Part shown: positions 39,492 through 52,369 of the stretch, piece by piece
Numbering within the stretch: position 1 is the stretch's first letter
Layout of the letters: each line of letters starts with the position of its first letter
Source of the DNA: Dichomitus squalens LYAD-421 SS1
Taxonomy: Eukaryota; Basidiomycota; Agaricomycetes; Polyporales; Polyporaceae
Direction of reading: 5' to 3'
NCBI RefSeq assembly: GCF_000275845.1
Contig: NW_006766883.1
Span: 262,182 to 326,181 of the forward strand
Length of the DNA stretch: 64,000 nucleotides
Made by a program: the position numbers and the translations under genes
The notes under the pieces: model-generated
Database searches by the model: none
What the model saw: only the letters and a program-made list of their open reading frames with translations
What the model was told of the DNA's origin: nothing

Positions 39492-42400
39492 ATGGCCAGT
39501 ACCGAACCTACAACCTCGGCGTCGCATTCTGAGGACCGACTCGATGCAAACCACACAGACCTCAAGCCAACGAAGGACTTGACTGCTGCTGCGGACGGAG
39601 CTTCAGATGCAGGCACGGGCCCTGCAGGACGCTCTCGGGACGCTAGTCCAGCTTCTCACTCTTCGGCCTCAGGATTGTCTTCCAACAAGGGTGGCACTCA
39701 GTCCCCAGCTCCCTCTGGTTCCGCCAGTACGCCACCTCTGGGCATGCCGCACCCGAAGAAATTCAGCCATGTCAATATCAACAAAAAGTTCCTGGAGAAG
39801 ACCTCATCCGCTTCTACTCCTACCCATACACTCCCGGCCTCCTCTACGTCGAAGGCGGCGAACCCCAGCCGTACGTATCACGATGTAACATTCAAGTACG
39901 ATTTAACGTTTGTGTCATCAGAGAAATCCGTGCCACAAACGACTACTCCTCATCCGCGTTTGGTGACCGCGAAGCTAACAGCAATGCCGCAACCCAGTAG
40001 CACGAGTGGCTGGTCCCGACCTTCTTCTGCTGTCCCTTCGGTTGCACCAACTCCCACTCCCGCCTCGAATCTGAAAACGTCCTCGGGGCCCGCCACGTCG
40101 TCCACCTTAGCCTCAGTTCCCCCTCCCGGAGGCAAGGTCATTCAGCCACAACCGCGAAACAGTCAAGATACCCTCTTTACCAAGAAGGACGCGTCTGGGA
40201 AGCCTGTGTGGGGGAATGCCAAAGGTGGCGCTCTTACACCCTTGAGTAGGGCGCAGGCTGACTTCCCGACTGCTGCGGAGGTCGCCCAAGGTGAGTCCTG
40301 AGCTCATGGTGGTACGTCATGGCATTTATGAGTACGATATGACCATTAGGTCGTATAGCCAAACTATCGGACAAGACTGCAGCCAATGAAGCTACTGCGC
40401 AGAAACAAGCCGCAGAAGCGGATACCTTCCGTGGTGTGCATTTGGACCCTAATGCGCACCATTGGGACGAGGTCAGTTTCATCCACGCGATATGTCGGAT
40501 GGCTTGCTCAGGTAGCCCGTAGATGGAAGAGGACGACGACAATTTCCTGGATGGTGTGATTGAGTTCGGGGATGGCAGGCAATACAAAGTTCAGCCTAGT
40601 GATGCACCACGAGCGACCTCATCGCCAAAGGATGCTGCTAAGTCGCTACCACCAGAAGACGCGCATTTGTCCGGGCTCAGCGGCGCGCCAGAGCACCCTG
40701 TCAGTAAGGAGGACCGTTTCGCGGATGATTTCGACAGGAGCTGGCCTCGGTCTCGGCCAGGGAACCAGACAGCCAGCATGTCCCGAGAGCAACGTTCCAA
40801 CGGTACTGCTACTTCTCCCTCCTCCACATCCGTCCACTCTCCCCAGGAAACGTCTCGCCAACTATTCAACGAGCGCTCAAATCGACTCGAGCCATACTCT
40901 CACCAGCGCCACGGAGGCCCGGGGGGACCATCGCACTTTAACCGGAGAGGTAGTCGGTCTGACTACCCAATCTCGCCTACGGAAGTACGTCGGGATGCGC
41001 CTCCCCACACGCACTCTCAAGGGGTCCATCTCCTCCAGAAGGATCCTAACGGGAGCGCTGCGGATAGCCCTACTTTCTCCCGAGCCCCTGGCGACCGCCC
41101 GCCATTATCGCCAGCAGACTCCCGATTCCGAGACCGCCAATCCGGACGGCACGACCATCCGCCATGGCAGGGAGATGGGCCACCGGGATCAGGTCACGGC
41201 CGCAACGGACCTTATAGTGCGCCTCATCCACCCGCACGACCCCGCGATGCGCCGTTCGAAGATCGCCGCGGCTCCTCAGGTCATGAACAATTCTCCGCCG
41301 CATCTGGTGTCGATAACAGGAGACAACTTCCTCCGCATCTCTCTGCGCCGCCGCCTCGCAATGTTCCACCACCACGCACCGAATCGGACGTGCCAATTGC
41401 ATCCCCCGTGCCACTGCCAAGTTCGCTTCCCCAAACTGAGCCTCCTGCGCCCTCTGCTACCAGTCAGGCCGCGGAGTCCCCTGTTGCCGAGCAACCCACC
41501 GTTCCCGCGGTGGACGTTGAAGAAGTGCGCAAGGCTGCGATGCACAGCGCAGCGGAGCGCGCGCGATTGCGGCGTCAACAAGAGGAAGAAGAGCGAGAGC
41601 GAGAGAAGGAGCGCGCACGCAAGAAAGCAGCCGAGATTGAGGAGCGAATGAAAGCTATGGAGCAGGAGAAAGCCCGTGAACGCGAGAAGGCCGAAGCAGA
41701 GAAGCAGAAAGCCGATGCCCAGGTAGGTTTCGTGACTTTGTCATCCGCCAACGCGCCTTTGGAAATAACAATTTGCCCAGGTCCTCGGGATCATCGAGGA
41801 AGCCGTATCCTCCTTAAATCCACCTGAAAAGAAGGCGAACGGCCTGTCTGAAGATCAGCGCAGTACTCCCGCGCCGCCGACTTTTGGTCGCAGCACCTCG
41901 GCCAGGGGTACATCACGGATACTTCCGTCTCGGAGAACATCCTTTGGAGGAGCGGTGGCAGCTGCTTCTGGTACACCAACAGCACCCTCGCCCGCTTCAG
42001 AAGCAGACACATGGCGTCGCAAAGGGCCATTGCCTCCTCTTGCGCCCTCTGCGGTCAAGTCGGTCTCGCAAGAGCTACTTGCTGAGCCCGCACCACCTGT
42101 CCTACCTTCCCCTGTCCTGGCGCACACTGCATTGGAAGTCAAGGATGGTGAGGAGGTCGACGTAGTGGACTATGCGGACTTTGGCAAGCTCGTCGGCTCC
42201 GAGGAGCGATCGCAACCACCTGTCGTTGGTCCTACCGCCCGCCCGCCCAGAGCTGTGGCAGCGGACTTCTTCACAGAAGAACCGGTGGACAACCACCGGC
42301 CGCAACCGCCTTCGTCGAAGGCCGATGAGGGTCCATGGAGGCGACGGCCGTCTTTCGGTAATGGTCCGCCGCCACATGTCGAGAAGCCTCCCTTCGGGGA

Positions 42401-44659
42401 CAGTATGAGAGACCCTGCTCATGTTACACACGAGCCCCATCAACCTATCGAGCATGCAGGCACAACGTCTGTCGCACCCGGTCCAGCCTCTCACGAGGAA
42501 CACCACCGTCGTCTGTCGGGGCAGCATCAGAATGGGAATAACAAGCTGGCACTGGGCCCTCATTATCGCGAAGCCCCAATGTCGACCCTGAATGATGTGA
42601 TGGCACGTATCAAGGGCGCAATCGACGGGATGCACCACGACGAAGAAGCTCCCAATGAGGCCTCGAAGGAGATTCCCAGAGAAGCTCCCAAGCCTACGAA
42701 GTGGCTTCCACCCGCGCTGCGACCAAGGACGGCTATTTCCGAGCTCCCTCGCCCTAGTGAGACCTTCGACGTGACCTCCACCGAGCCACCGAAATCCCCG
42801 AAGAAGGCATGGAACATCTACACTGTCAAGCTTGCTGCGGTCTCCCGCCCTGTCGCTCCAGAACCGACAACGGAGCTCGTATGGCCTCGCAACGCGCCGC
42901 GGTACCTCAGGTTGGACGTCTACTCTTGGAATCCTCCTATCGACTCCCGTTATCGGCGCGGGTCTACGGTCAACGACGTGATCTTTGGCGGCCCGCACTA
43001 CTTCAAAGGCCAGCCCAAGTACGACGTATTGTTGCCACGACAGACGATCACGCGCCGCGAACAATCCCATGCTATCGAGAAGACACCAGCGTCGCCTGTG
43101 GTGAATCTGCCGACGACCCCGCCACGAATGCGTAGTACGATCACGAAGGAGACTGCAGGACCGAACTGGCGCAAGGCCCCTATATCGCCTTTGGCATCGT
43201 GGCGGCCGCTGCCCAAGGACACGACACAGGATGTAGGCCTCGACACCGTGAGCCGATCTCCGCCTCCTGAGACTCCGTCTGCAAAGCAGCCTCCTCTTCC
43301 GCCTGCAGATGCTGCCGTACCCTCCGCGGTGTCGTCGACGAGCGCATCTGCAAAGATGCCTGTTGGCTCCAATGTCGGATTCTATCGCACGGCGGCTGAG
43401 CCTCAGGCGCAAGTGCAATTCATTGTCACAAGCGAGTTGGACGGTGACGCGAAAGCCGAGAACGTGACACCGGAACCGAAGATCGCGATAGGAGAGACAC
43501 AGCCCGCTCTGCAGCTTGAGACAAAGGTGGACGGCGCCGCTTCCATCGCTGTGGTAAGATCCACCTCGCCGAGGAAGGTATAGCTGAGCTGACTATTTGT
43601 CCTCAGAACGGCCTACCCACTCCGCCCCAACAGGCGCCGAGTTTAGCTTCGCAATGGTCCAAGTCGCCCAAAGTTTTCGGACTGAAAGAATCCCCGTCAC
43701 GAGCACCCGATCCGGAGCATTTGAAGGCTGTCTGGTCGCAGACATCCGACAAGGCACAGAACCAGCCAATCAATTCGCTCAAGGGCATCGCGGACGACCT
43801 CACCGGGGTCCCGTTCTCGTTACAAGATGTCAAGCCGGACGATAGCGAGACTCCACCGTCATCAGTTGCTGGCGCTTGGACAAGGTCGAAGATGTCTTCT
43901 TACGACGTCACACGTGCCTTCCAGCAGGTGCCTTCATCGTCTGCCAGCTCATCTCAACCACGACCTGCTCCTATCGCTCCCACCGTTAGCACTTCGTCAT
44001 CAACAAATGGCTCCGCACCACGGTACCCCGGCTTCGCCTTCTCTCCTCCGCCCGTCGGTCAACCCAGCTTCCATCCTCCTTCAGCCTACCCCGCATACTC
44101 GCCCATGATGAGTCACGCTGCAAGCCCAACAGTAGTATACTCCCATCCAAGCCCAGTGCCAAGACCAATGGTCGTCAATGGTCAAGCTCCTCCTAACTAT
44201 GGACAGCCAGTTTGGATGCCGTCTATGGCTAGTCCCGCCCCACCGTCGTCCAGAGTGATGCGTTCGCCATATCCCGCTCAGCTTGTCCCCTACCCTTCCC
44301 CAGGGGGTACTATGCCCGGGTATCCGTCGCCGGTGCCCGGTATGCAACACCACCACCCACCACCGCAACAGAACGGGGCTCAGGGCCGACCGCCAGGTAT
44401 GCCCTTGATGAGCCCGGTCATGCAGCACGCCATGCCTCCGATGTACGCCAGCAGTCCGGTGCTCGTCCACACCTCTCCACATGCGGTCCCAGGACAAGCG
44501 TACCCTACTCCTGGCCAGCCACCCCGTGCACCTATGCATCAACATCCAAATCCCGGTACTCCTCATATGCACCATCCGCAAATGCGCCCGCCTCCGCAGA
44601 ACGGATACGCGCCTGTACCGTCAGGTTATGTCGCCCATGCCCCTCGTCCCACTTGGTGA
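39492..44659 (+). CDS. Very large intrinsically disordered protein with central coiled coil
   Basis: Five main exons give about 1,560 residues. Introns near 40291, 40471, 41723 and 43557 are short GT-AG and keep frame. The N-terminus (MASTEPTTSASHSEDRLDAN) is Ser/Thr/Pro-rich, with a conserved-looking block HPKKFSHVNINKKFLEKTSS. A second block runs DTLFTKKDASGKPVWGNAKG, HLDPNAHHWDE, MEEDDDNFLDGVIEFGDGRQ, which looks like a short linear motif region. A highly charged coiled coil (ERARLRRQQEEEEREREKER and onward) ends at the third intron. Later there are ordered islands: MSTLNDVMARIKGAIDGMHH, PRYLRLDVYSWNPPIDSRYR, VNDVIFGGPHYFKGQPKYDV. The C-terminus is rich in Pro, Met, His and Gln. The layout faintly recalls PRRC2/BAT2-type RNA-granule scaffolds, but I cannot confirm this. 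Long ORFs in other frames (40560-41651 plus, 42102-43418 minus) are shadows of this GC-rich gene. Confidence 0.8.
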
Positions 44660-44868
44660 ACCATTGTACACACGCACTTCTTGCCGCACTGTATCTTACT
44701 TCACTTGTTTTCACTTGCTATCTTTCAATTATTTGCATTGTTCTCCTCGCAGTCTGAAGACGTCTGCGCACGCACATTACGTTTGATCCCGACTGCGATT
44801 ATCAGCTCATTGAATACATCTAGTGAAACATAAAAATCCAGTAGAGTAGTCTACGAGGGGATATGAGC

Positions 44869-46561
44869 TCAAACAGCAAGCTTGACAGCGTTGTGCGCTG
44901 CCTCATCAAGATCGTCGAAGGGAATTATCTTGAGACCGGACTGGCTGATCATCCTGGAGGTAAATCGTCAGCAGTGATCACCGGAAGGATTACAGGCCAA
45001 CTCACTCCTTCGCTTCCGCCTCCTTGGTGCCCTTGAGTCGTACAATGAGGGGAACCTTGAGGGACAGCTCCTTAGCAGCGTTGATGACACCCTCGGCAAT
45101 GTAGTCGCAGCGCATGATACCTAGTGAATCCAAGTCAAAATGCATCGCCCAAGGGGCAACAACGCGATAGGGATGCTCACCGCCGAAAATGTTGATGAAG
45201 ATACTCTTCACCTTGGGGTCGGCAACAATGATCTCGAACGCTTTCTTGACAGTCTCGGGAGTAGCACCTCCACCGACATCAAGGAAGTTAGCGGGATTCC
45301 CGCCATGCAAGGCAAGGACGTCCATGGTGGCCATAGCAAGACCGGCACCGTTGACCAGGCAGCCGACGCTGCCATCCAACTTGATGAAGTTGAGGTTGTA
45401 CTTCTGCGCCTCGACCTCGGAAGGTTCCTCCTGCGAAATGTCACGGAGCGCGAATACGTCCTTCTGACGGAAGTCAGCGTTGTCGTCAAAGCCGAACTTG
45501 GCGTCCATGCTGTCCCGAGGTAAGCCAGCGATGAAGTATGTACATGCGATAACTACGCACCAAAGAACATGGCCGTCTGCAGTCTCGCCCAACGGGTTGA
45601 TCTCAATCTGGGTCGCATCCTTCTCCTTGAATATCTTGTACAGGCGGATGAAAATGTCCGCGGCCTCGTTCTGCGCGCCCTCGGTCTTGAAGCCCAACTT
45701 CTTCGCGAGGTCGAGAGCCTCAGACTTGCTAAGACCGTTCTCGAAGTCGATAGGTGTGGTAATGATGGCGTTCGGATCCTTGGCAGCGACCTCCTCAATG
45801 TTCATGCCACCCTGAGCAGATGCAACGAGGACAGGACCGCCGACGTTCCGGTCGTTGAGGACCGCGATGTAGTATTCGTGGGACGGGTCCCGTCGCTCGG
45901 CCAACATGACCTAAATAGGGAATATGCGTCAGGCCAGCGCATGCGCGACCGCGGCGTAGTATCCTACAGCGTTGCAGATCCGTCCGGCTGCACCAGTTTG
46001 CTTGGTGATGAGCTTTGCTCCGATCATCTTGCTCGCTAACGCTTTGGCCTGCTCCGGGCTGAAGCAAAGCATTGAGGGCGGAGGGGAGCGAGTGGAAGAG
46101 TAGACAACTCACGTTTCGATGACATGAACACCGCCCTTCAAGCCATTGTCGAAGTGGCCCTTTCCTCGACCACCTGCAAGGACCTGAGCCTTAATTACAC
46201 TGCCAGTGGAGCCTACAAACGTCTTAGGCAAGAAGCGGATCCAGAAAGCACGAACGAGTACGCACTGAGTTGCTTCGCGGCCTCATAAGCCTCCTCGGGG
46301 GTCTTCGCAGCGATGCTTTTAGGTGTGGGTATACCATACTATACACGCAACGCATGTTTGCGAATAGGCCTGACGCGTAGAGAAAGTACTAAAATACCGA
46401 GTTGAGCAACTTGACGGACTGGTATTCGTGAATGGAGAGGAAGCGCCTCTGACCCGCAGATGTGGCCTGTAACCGAGGCTCCTCAGTATAAGACAACGCT
46501 TGGAACGATCAATGGAGCGTACGCGAGCCAACGAGCCGGCTTTCCGCAGCGTTGCAAGCAT
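44869..46561 (-). CDS. LSC2: Succinyl-CoA ligase beta subunit, mitochondrial
   Basis: This TCA-cycle enzyme converts succinyl-CoA to succinate with nucleotide triphosphate formation in the matrix. Exons in order: [13 protein letters not shown] (presequence start); [20 protein letters not shown] with [43 protein letters not shown] with [12 protein letters not shown] (ATP-grasp nucleotide-binding glycines); [40 protein letters not shown] and [35 protein letters not shown] (metal-binding E and N residues of the family); [40 protein letters not shown] and [38 protein letters not shown]; and a last exon [20 protein letters not shown] ending KLAV-stop. All joins are GT-AG and in frame. ADP- or GDP-specificity is not assigned. 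It is divergent from the DinB-like gene. Confidence 0.92.
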
Positions 46562-47109
46562 TGGAATTATAGGGAGCGGAGGGCTGGAAGGAGTAGGATT
46601 GCTGGCAGTCGCAGTCGGCGGTGAACATCGTGATTGCTAGAGGCTGGCTTAGTCAGCAATCCTCCGGCTTCACAAGCATCGAGCAACCGGACTTTATCTT
46701 CATTCAGGACGACGACGACGGTTGATCTCATCTGTGTAGTCTTCCTGTCTCTCACCGCTCTGGTCTGCACGATGATCTCACTGCGGAGTAGTCCTGGAAG
46801 AAGGAACCCATCCTCGCTTTGAGTTCGGATTGCTTATATATGAGCCGTTCGAAATTGTGCGGAGGAACAGACCCAGAGGCATCTAGACGTATGTACACCG
46901 TCATCTTCCATGTATGCCAGGTCGTATACTAGCAATCCATCTACATTGCTATATCGCGGATCTATGTTTCCTTCGCATGCCAGTCGCGACGTCCTACTCG
47001 CTTGCCTTCGAAGTGTTCCCGCGCGCCGGGCCTCGTGGGGCCCGTGCATTCACCTGACGTCTGCGCCGTGGTGGCGAATGGCAGGCACGAAGTCTTCCCC
47101 ACCACCACC
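46562..47109. promoter_or_regulatory. Divergent promoter between LSC2 and DinB-like genes
   Basis: 548 bp; small ORFs only. An in-frame upstream ATG for the DinB-like gene lies at 47002. Confidence 0.45.
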
Positions 47110-47945
47110 ATGTCTTCCCTCTCGTCAACGGCCGCTGCGGCTGTGTCTTTTGAGCAGTCTACCCCTCAGGATGAAGCGATTGCTCTTGCACGTTTATTGG
47201 AAACCTCTACTGCCATCCTGCGCCAAGGGGTTGACCTTGTGGAGAATGGACTCACTTCCGACGATCAACTCACGACGCACTCTAACTATATTCCTGGCTC
47301 CACAATAGGTGCGCACTATGGTCCCTTTGCCTGTCACTGTGACCTCGTGATGAATGACTTGACTTGACGGCTTACGGTAGGGAAGCACTTGAGACATGCT
47401 AAGGACCACTTCACGCTGCTCCTTGACGCCGTATCTCAGCCAACCCCTCATGTCCTGAATTATGATAAGAGAGCACGCAATACACCGATGGAAAGCAGCC
47501 GGACTGCTGCGCGGGATTCCCTAAACGATTGCATTGCGCAGCTGCACAAGGTTGTGCCGAACGCAAAGTGGTCGGGACCCATCACTCTGCATGCCGTGAC
47601 GCCTTTCCCTCAGGTGATGGAGACCACATTTGGTCGGGAGGTACGCCTCCGCAGGCACATGCACTTGTGATCCCGTACTGACCTGGCACGAAGTTGTGGT
47701 TCGCTGGGTTGCATGCAATCCACCATTGGAGCATGGTACGTTGTCTCCTCGCCCCGATGTAAATATTATGCTGCTAAACACTCCGTTTAGGTTCGCGTTA
47801 TTGCTGGAGAACTGGTAGGTTCCCTGCTTCCCATGAGAATGCGGACAACTCGGTGACATGTGTTACATAGGGCATCAAAATGGAGGAATCGTTCGGATTC
47901 GCGCCTTCGACGTTGGTGCACAAGGCGTCGAAACCAAAGATGTAG
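47110..47945 (+). CDS. DinB-like four-helix-bundle protein
   Basis: Five exons. The start MSSLSSTAAAAVSFEQSTPQ was chosen as the ATG nearest the conserved part; an in-frame ATG exists at 47002. Exon 1 carries EAIALARLLETSTAILRQGV. Exon 2 has KHLRHAKDHFTLLLDAVSQP and SRTAARDSLNDCIAQLHKVV. The last exons join as LWFAGLHAIHHWSM, VRVIAGELGIKMEESFGFAP and STLVHKASKPKM-stop. Histidines in AKDHF and AIHHW match the three-histidine metal site of the DinB/YfiT superfamily. Members include metal-dependent thiol transferases and proteins of unknown role; the reaction here cannot be named. Two of the exons are very short (about 40 and 24 bp). Confidence 0.75.
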
Positions 47946-48088
47946 TTCTGGCCGTTTCTTACATTGCCCCTCCTGGATAGCGCGCGGCACGCCTCTAGGA
48001 TAGATACGCTGCTATACTGGTCACTATATGTATATCCAACGGTTAACGCCGTGTTAATCCATAATGTCTTGTCCTCGGAGCTGGCTAC

Positions 48089-48247
48089 ATGTCTCGTAAG
48101 CGCCAGTGGGATCTGGTGCCGGAGCGCGCAAAATCATTGATCGGTTCGCTCTCCGGTGCGTGTCGGTGGCGCAGTGTTCGCCTTTGCCCCCGTATCGAGC
48201 AGGTGTTTGCCACCACGCCCGAGATCCTTCCTCCGAGTGCCTTGTGA
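48089..48247 (+). other. Possible 52-codon upstream ORF in the RPD3 leader
   Basis: It starts with ATG (MSRKRQWDLVPERAKSLIGS) and ends with TGA 9 bp before the RPD3 ATG at 48257. Below the usual ORF-size cutoffs. Could be a regulatory uORF or chance; no homology known to me. Confidence 0.35.
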
Positions 48248-48256
48248 CAGTCCCAA

Positions 48257-50520
48257 ATGCCTCCAGAAATGACCCCCATTGATGGAGAGAGCCAGCGCAA
48301 GAGGGTGGTGCGCCTTCTTCGATTTATTGTTCTCCCACTAGCTGTCTCATGGAACCCATCCCTAGTGCTACTTCTTCGATTCGGATGTCAGTGGCTTCCA
48401 CTATGGCCCCGGTCACCCGTAAGTGTCTTTGGCACCAACTCTGTATGTTGCTGACTATTTGACATGTCTAGAATGAAACCTACACGGATACGGATGTGTC
48501 ATTCTCTCGTCATGAACTATGGCCTGTATAAGCGCATGGAGATTTTCGTATGTTCATCTCATGTCAGACATTGCCATCTGCCATGCCATCCTGACCCACT
48601 ATGCATGCATATAGCGAGCCAAACCGGCTACGAAGCGCGAGATGACGCAGTTTCACTCCGACGAGTATGTAGACTTCTTGAGCAAGATTACGCCATCCAA
48701 TATGAACTCCTTCATCAAGGAGCAGCATAAATGTTGGTCGCTACCCAAACTCCGTAACCACCGCAGTCGGCTGACGAGTCCTTATAGACAATGTCGGTGA
48801 CGATTGTCCCGTTTTCGACGGGCTCTTTGACTACTGCGCTATTTCCGCCGGCGGGTCCATGGGTACGCAAGCCCAGGCGCCTCTTTTTGCCTTCCTTGCT
48901 CATCAACCACAGAGGGCGCTGCTCGGTTGAGCCGGGATAAGTGCGACATTGCTGTCAACTGGGCTGGCGGCCTCCACCATGCGAAAAAGAGCGAAGCCAG
49001 CGGCTTCTGCTATGTAAATGGTAGGGTACATCTCCTGGAGATGGTACTTGTACTTACTTTCACGGCACCTAGATATTGTTCTTGGCATTTTGGAGCTTCT
49101 GAGGTAAGAGAAACTACTTTACATCTTGGTCTGGAGCACAATTGACGTCTGTCAGATATCACACCCGTGTGCTCTACATTGACATAGATGTACACCACGG
49201 AGATGGTGTGGAGGAGGCTTTCTATACCACTGACCGCGTAATGACTGTCAGCTTCCACAAATATGGCGAGTACTTCCCTGGAACCGGAGAGCTTCGAGTG
49301 AGTGCGGTTGTGCATTCACCTTTTAGCCACGACTGAATATGGGAATAACCAACAGGACGTTGGAATTGGGAAAGGCAAATATTACGCACTCAATTTTCCC
49401 TTGAGAGACGGTGTAACAAACGAGAACTACCAGAGCGTATTCGAGCCTGTGAGATATGACGTGATTAACTGTCTGATAAGATGATAACCCATGGAATCTA
49501 CAGGTGATGCGGCAAGTCATGGAATCTTACGACCCAGGCGCCGTTGTGTTGCAGTGTGGAACGGATTCACTATCAGGCGACAAGCTAGGTTGCTTCAATC
49601 TTTCTATGAGGGGTGCGTTCAACATGCTGTCATATTACAATCACACCTGACTATCATTGAGCTGGACATTGACAGGACACGCAAACTGTGTTCAATTCAT
49701 CAAGTCCTTCAACAAGCCTTTGCTCCTCGTTGGTGGTGGAGGCTACACCATGCGCAACGTCAGTAGATGTTGGGCGTACGAAACAGGATTGGCAGCGGGC
49801 GTCGAACTTGGAAAGGGTACGACTCGCCTTCGTCTGAGTGCCTTTCTCGGCTTGACTGCGCGTGCCTTCAATTCCAGAGATCCCCATGAACGAGTATTAC
49901 GAGTACTTTGGTCCAGATTACGAACTAGATGTGAAGGCGTCAAATATGGACGATATGAACTCCCCCGAGTACCTCGAACGCGTCAAGGGCATCGTTCTTG
50001 ACCACTTGCGCCAAGTTGGTGGTCCTCCAAGTGTACAGATGCAAGGTATGTACCTGTAATCAATCGACCTTAAACAACTAAGCCTAACAGAATCACAGAC
50101 GTCCCTCGACTACCAATAGATGACATCGTTGAAGACGACCCTGACGAGGACATGGTCGACCCCAACGACCGGCGACCGATGCGTCTTCTCGACTCACGGA
50201 GACAGAACGATGGCGAGTTCTCCGACTCAGACGACGAGGGTGAAGGGGGGCGCCGCGACCATGCGAGCAACAAAGATCGCGACACGGTCGGCACGGGGCG
50301 ACGGTTCGGTGCTGCCGCGGTCGGCATCATGAGTACTGGAACGACGCACGGCGTGGGGCCCAGTGTCGCACCGCCGGTCGCCGGTAGTTCCGCGGCTCCT
50401 CCTGCGGTCTCATCGGAACAGTCGGATATGGATGTGGACGAGGTCCCTCTCGCGCAAGCTGCCAAAGCCAAGGCGCCTTCGAGTAAGGCCAATGGGACGG
50501 CGGCGTCGGGGGAAACGTGA
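48257..50520 (+). CDS. RPD3: Class I histone deacetylase (RPD3 type)
   Basis: This is the zinc-dependent lysine deacetylase of Sin3/Rpd3 co-repressor complexes in the nucleus. Exon 1 is [17 protein letters not shown]. Then come [58 protein letters not shown] and [20 protein letters not shown]. Catalytic parts are intact: [20 protein letters not shown] (His-His pair), [20 protein letters not shown] (zinc Asp and His), [28 protein letters not shown] (zinc Asp) and [20 protein letters not shown] (transition-state Tyr). The C-terminus adds [15 protein letters not shown] and a long acidic, serine-rich tail as in fungal Rpd3. At least nine GT-AG introns are removed. A 52-codon uORF ends just before the ATG. 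The gene is followed on the same strand by RAD14. Confidence 0.93.
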
Positions 50521-50820
50521 GGTGGGAGCCGCCTGTAGGCGCGAGGGCATTCGTTTCATCCAATGCTGTCTATACTACAGCTGTAATAGTATCGCTTTTC
50601 GTTCATTGAACTTGCATACCACTGGATCTTCGCATAGTTCTCGCCATTCGGAAGTAAATGGGATTCTGTACAACCTGGTCCAGGACGCGATGTCACGTGC
50701 CCTCAAATGAGTAATGCCGCGCCGGACGCGTCGCGCAGGTGGCTCCACTCCGGTACCGCGACCCTGTCTGACACTATTTATTTTCTTCGGCACTATCATC
50801 CTCTAGAACAGAGAAATCCC
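50521..50820. other. Intergenic region between RPD3 and RAD14
   Basis: 300 bp on the same strand. An in-frame ATG at 50707 could extend RAD14 by 38 residues; no other feature. Confidence 0.45.
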
Positions 50821-51978
50821 ATGGAGTCCGTCGCATCTAGCTCGAGCTCGCGCCTCACGACGCCTCCTCCCCGGGAGCTCCAGGGCCTGGACTTGACTCC
50901 TGAGCAGGTGAAGCGTATCGAACTTAACCGTCTCAAAGGTGTGTGTACCTTGTCGACCACTTGTACCGGATTTGCTCATAACGATCTAGCCAAGGCTAGG
51001 CAGCGTGAGCGCGAAGAGCAAGCGTCTTCTTCGTCTTTTACGAACAAGAATGGCAAACGTCCACTCGGTGTCACCCCCGCCACGTCCACTTCACCCACCA
51101 AACCTGCGCCCAAGCTGAAGCGGGATTCTCGTCTGGGGAAATACTTCGAATATGACCTATCCAAGATGGTCAACTCGAAGGGTGGTTTCTTGGTTGAGGA
51201 TGGCAAAGAGGTAGACCAAGATCTCCGCGCAAAGGAGAAGGAGCGGGAGCGACAGAGAGCGCAGCAGAACACTGAACCTGGTGAGTTCCATGTTCCCCGG
51301 AGGCGCAACAGTAGCAGCTTACGGTTTATGCAGCTATGTTCCTGGATTCGAGCCTCAATCCTCGCTGCCAGGAATGCAATTCAATGGACATTGATCAGCA
51401 GTTCCGAAAGGTCTTTCATTGTCTTGTTTGCAACAAATGCAAGAATGAGAAGCCCGAGAGATACAGTCTACTCACGAAGACTGAATGCAAGGAGGTAAGC
51501 TTGTCCATTCGGATTGCGTTCCTTTACTAAATGGGGGCGACAGGATTATCTTCTGACCGATGGTAAGTGCCTGTTGGCCGCTGACTGCTTGACGACTGAG
51601 GCCATCCTCGCAGCGGAACTCCGAGATCAGGAGCTCATGCCCCATCTACTGAAAGCCAATCCACACAAATCGACATTTGCGAACATGATGCTCTTCTTGA
51701 GATACCAGGTTGAGGACTTCGCATGGAAGAAGTGGGGCTCGCCGGAGGCTCTCGACGCTGAATGGCAGCGGCGAGTGAACGAGAAGAAGAAAAAGAAGAA
51801 CAAGAAGTTCGAGGAAGGTTTAAAGGAGTTGCGCCGTCGTACCCGAGAGACGGTGTGGCAAAAACGACAAGACCAGGAACACAAGCACATGTTCGGAGGC
51901 GTAGAGAGGGGACCGAACGGCATCGGTCAACAGATATGCCATAGCTGTGGCTTCACAATAGACGTAGAAGAGTTTTGA
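50821..51978 (+). CDS. RAD14: DNA repair protein RAD14/XPA
   Basis: XPA/Rad14 is the damage-verification scaffold of nucleotide excision repair. The start MESVASSSSSRLTTPPPREL was chosen over an in-frame ATG 114 bp upstream because the extension looks non-conserved. The N-terminal helix has LTPEQVKRIELNRLK joined to AKARQREREEQ. DSRLGKYFEYDLSKMVNSKG and GGFLVEDG are family motifs. The C4 zinc finger follows: NPRCQECNSMDIDQQFRKVF then HCLVCNKC, with two CxxC pairs. Next are KNEKPERYSLLTKTECKE, DYLLTD and AELRDQELMPHLLKANPHKS, then YQVEDFAWKKWGSPEALDAE. The tail carries a lysine-rich stretch and ends HSCGFTIDVEEF-stop. The last roughly 245 bp are copied at 54004-54239 and 56654 onward as part of a tandem duplication. 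Confidence 0.92.
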
Positions 51979-52369
51979 CCATGCTAATTACCATGTGATG
52001 ATTCTATTTCCTCCTTGCCTCCTTCCAATGAGTCCATATTGCCATGCGTTTCTACGCTGCTTACGTGTTAGCCCGCATGCTTATATGCTATCCCCGAACA
52101 TGCTTAGAAATGGTACCACTACCGTTGTGAGCCGATCTTGCTCCTGCTCCGGCATCCGGCAGCATGACGGCCGGATTCATTCAGCAGAAGACCATACCGT
52201 CTGGCAACTTCCAACCGTTGACTATCAGGTTCGGAACCGGCTATGTACCGCAACAGCACAAATCCCACTGCATGCAGCAATACTATAATCCCGTCGCCGA
52301 CCAACACATATAAGAACTCATCGACTTTGTCTATGGTCCGCCGCAATCCTTGACTTGTATTCGCCCCAA
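51979..52369. promoter_or_regulatory. Upstream region of thioesterase copy 1, with TATA box
   Basis: 391 bp after the RAD14 stop. ATATAAG at 52308-52314 lies about 55 bp before the thioesterase ATG and is kept in the second copy at 57001-57007. Confidence 0.6.

Noticed and set aside
40560..41651. 363-codon plus-strand ORF in another frame
   Set aside because: Overlaps the sense frame of the large disordered gene, whose frame joins cleanly to flanking exons. This one has composition typical of a +2 shadow.
42102..43418. 438-codon minus-strand ORF
   Set aside because: Antisense shadow of the GC-rich disordered gene at 39492-44659. It is Arg/Gly-rich with no family features, and the sense frame is continuous with spliced neighbours.
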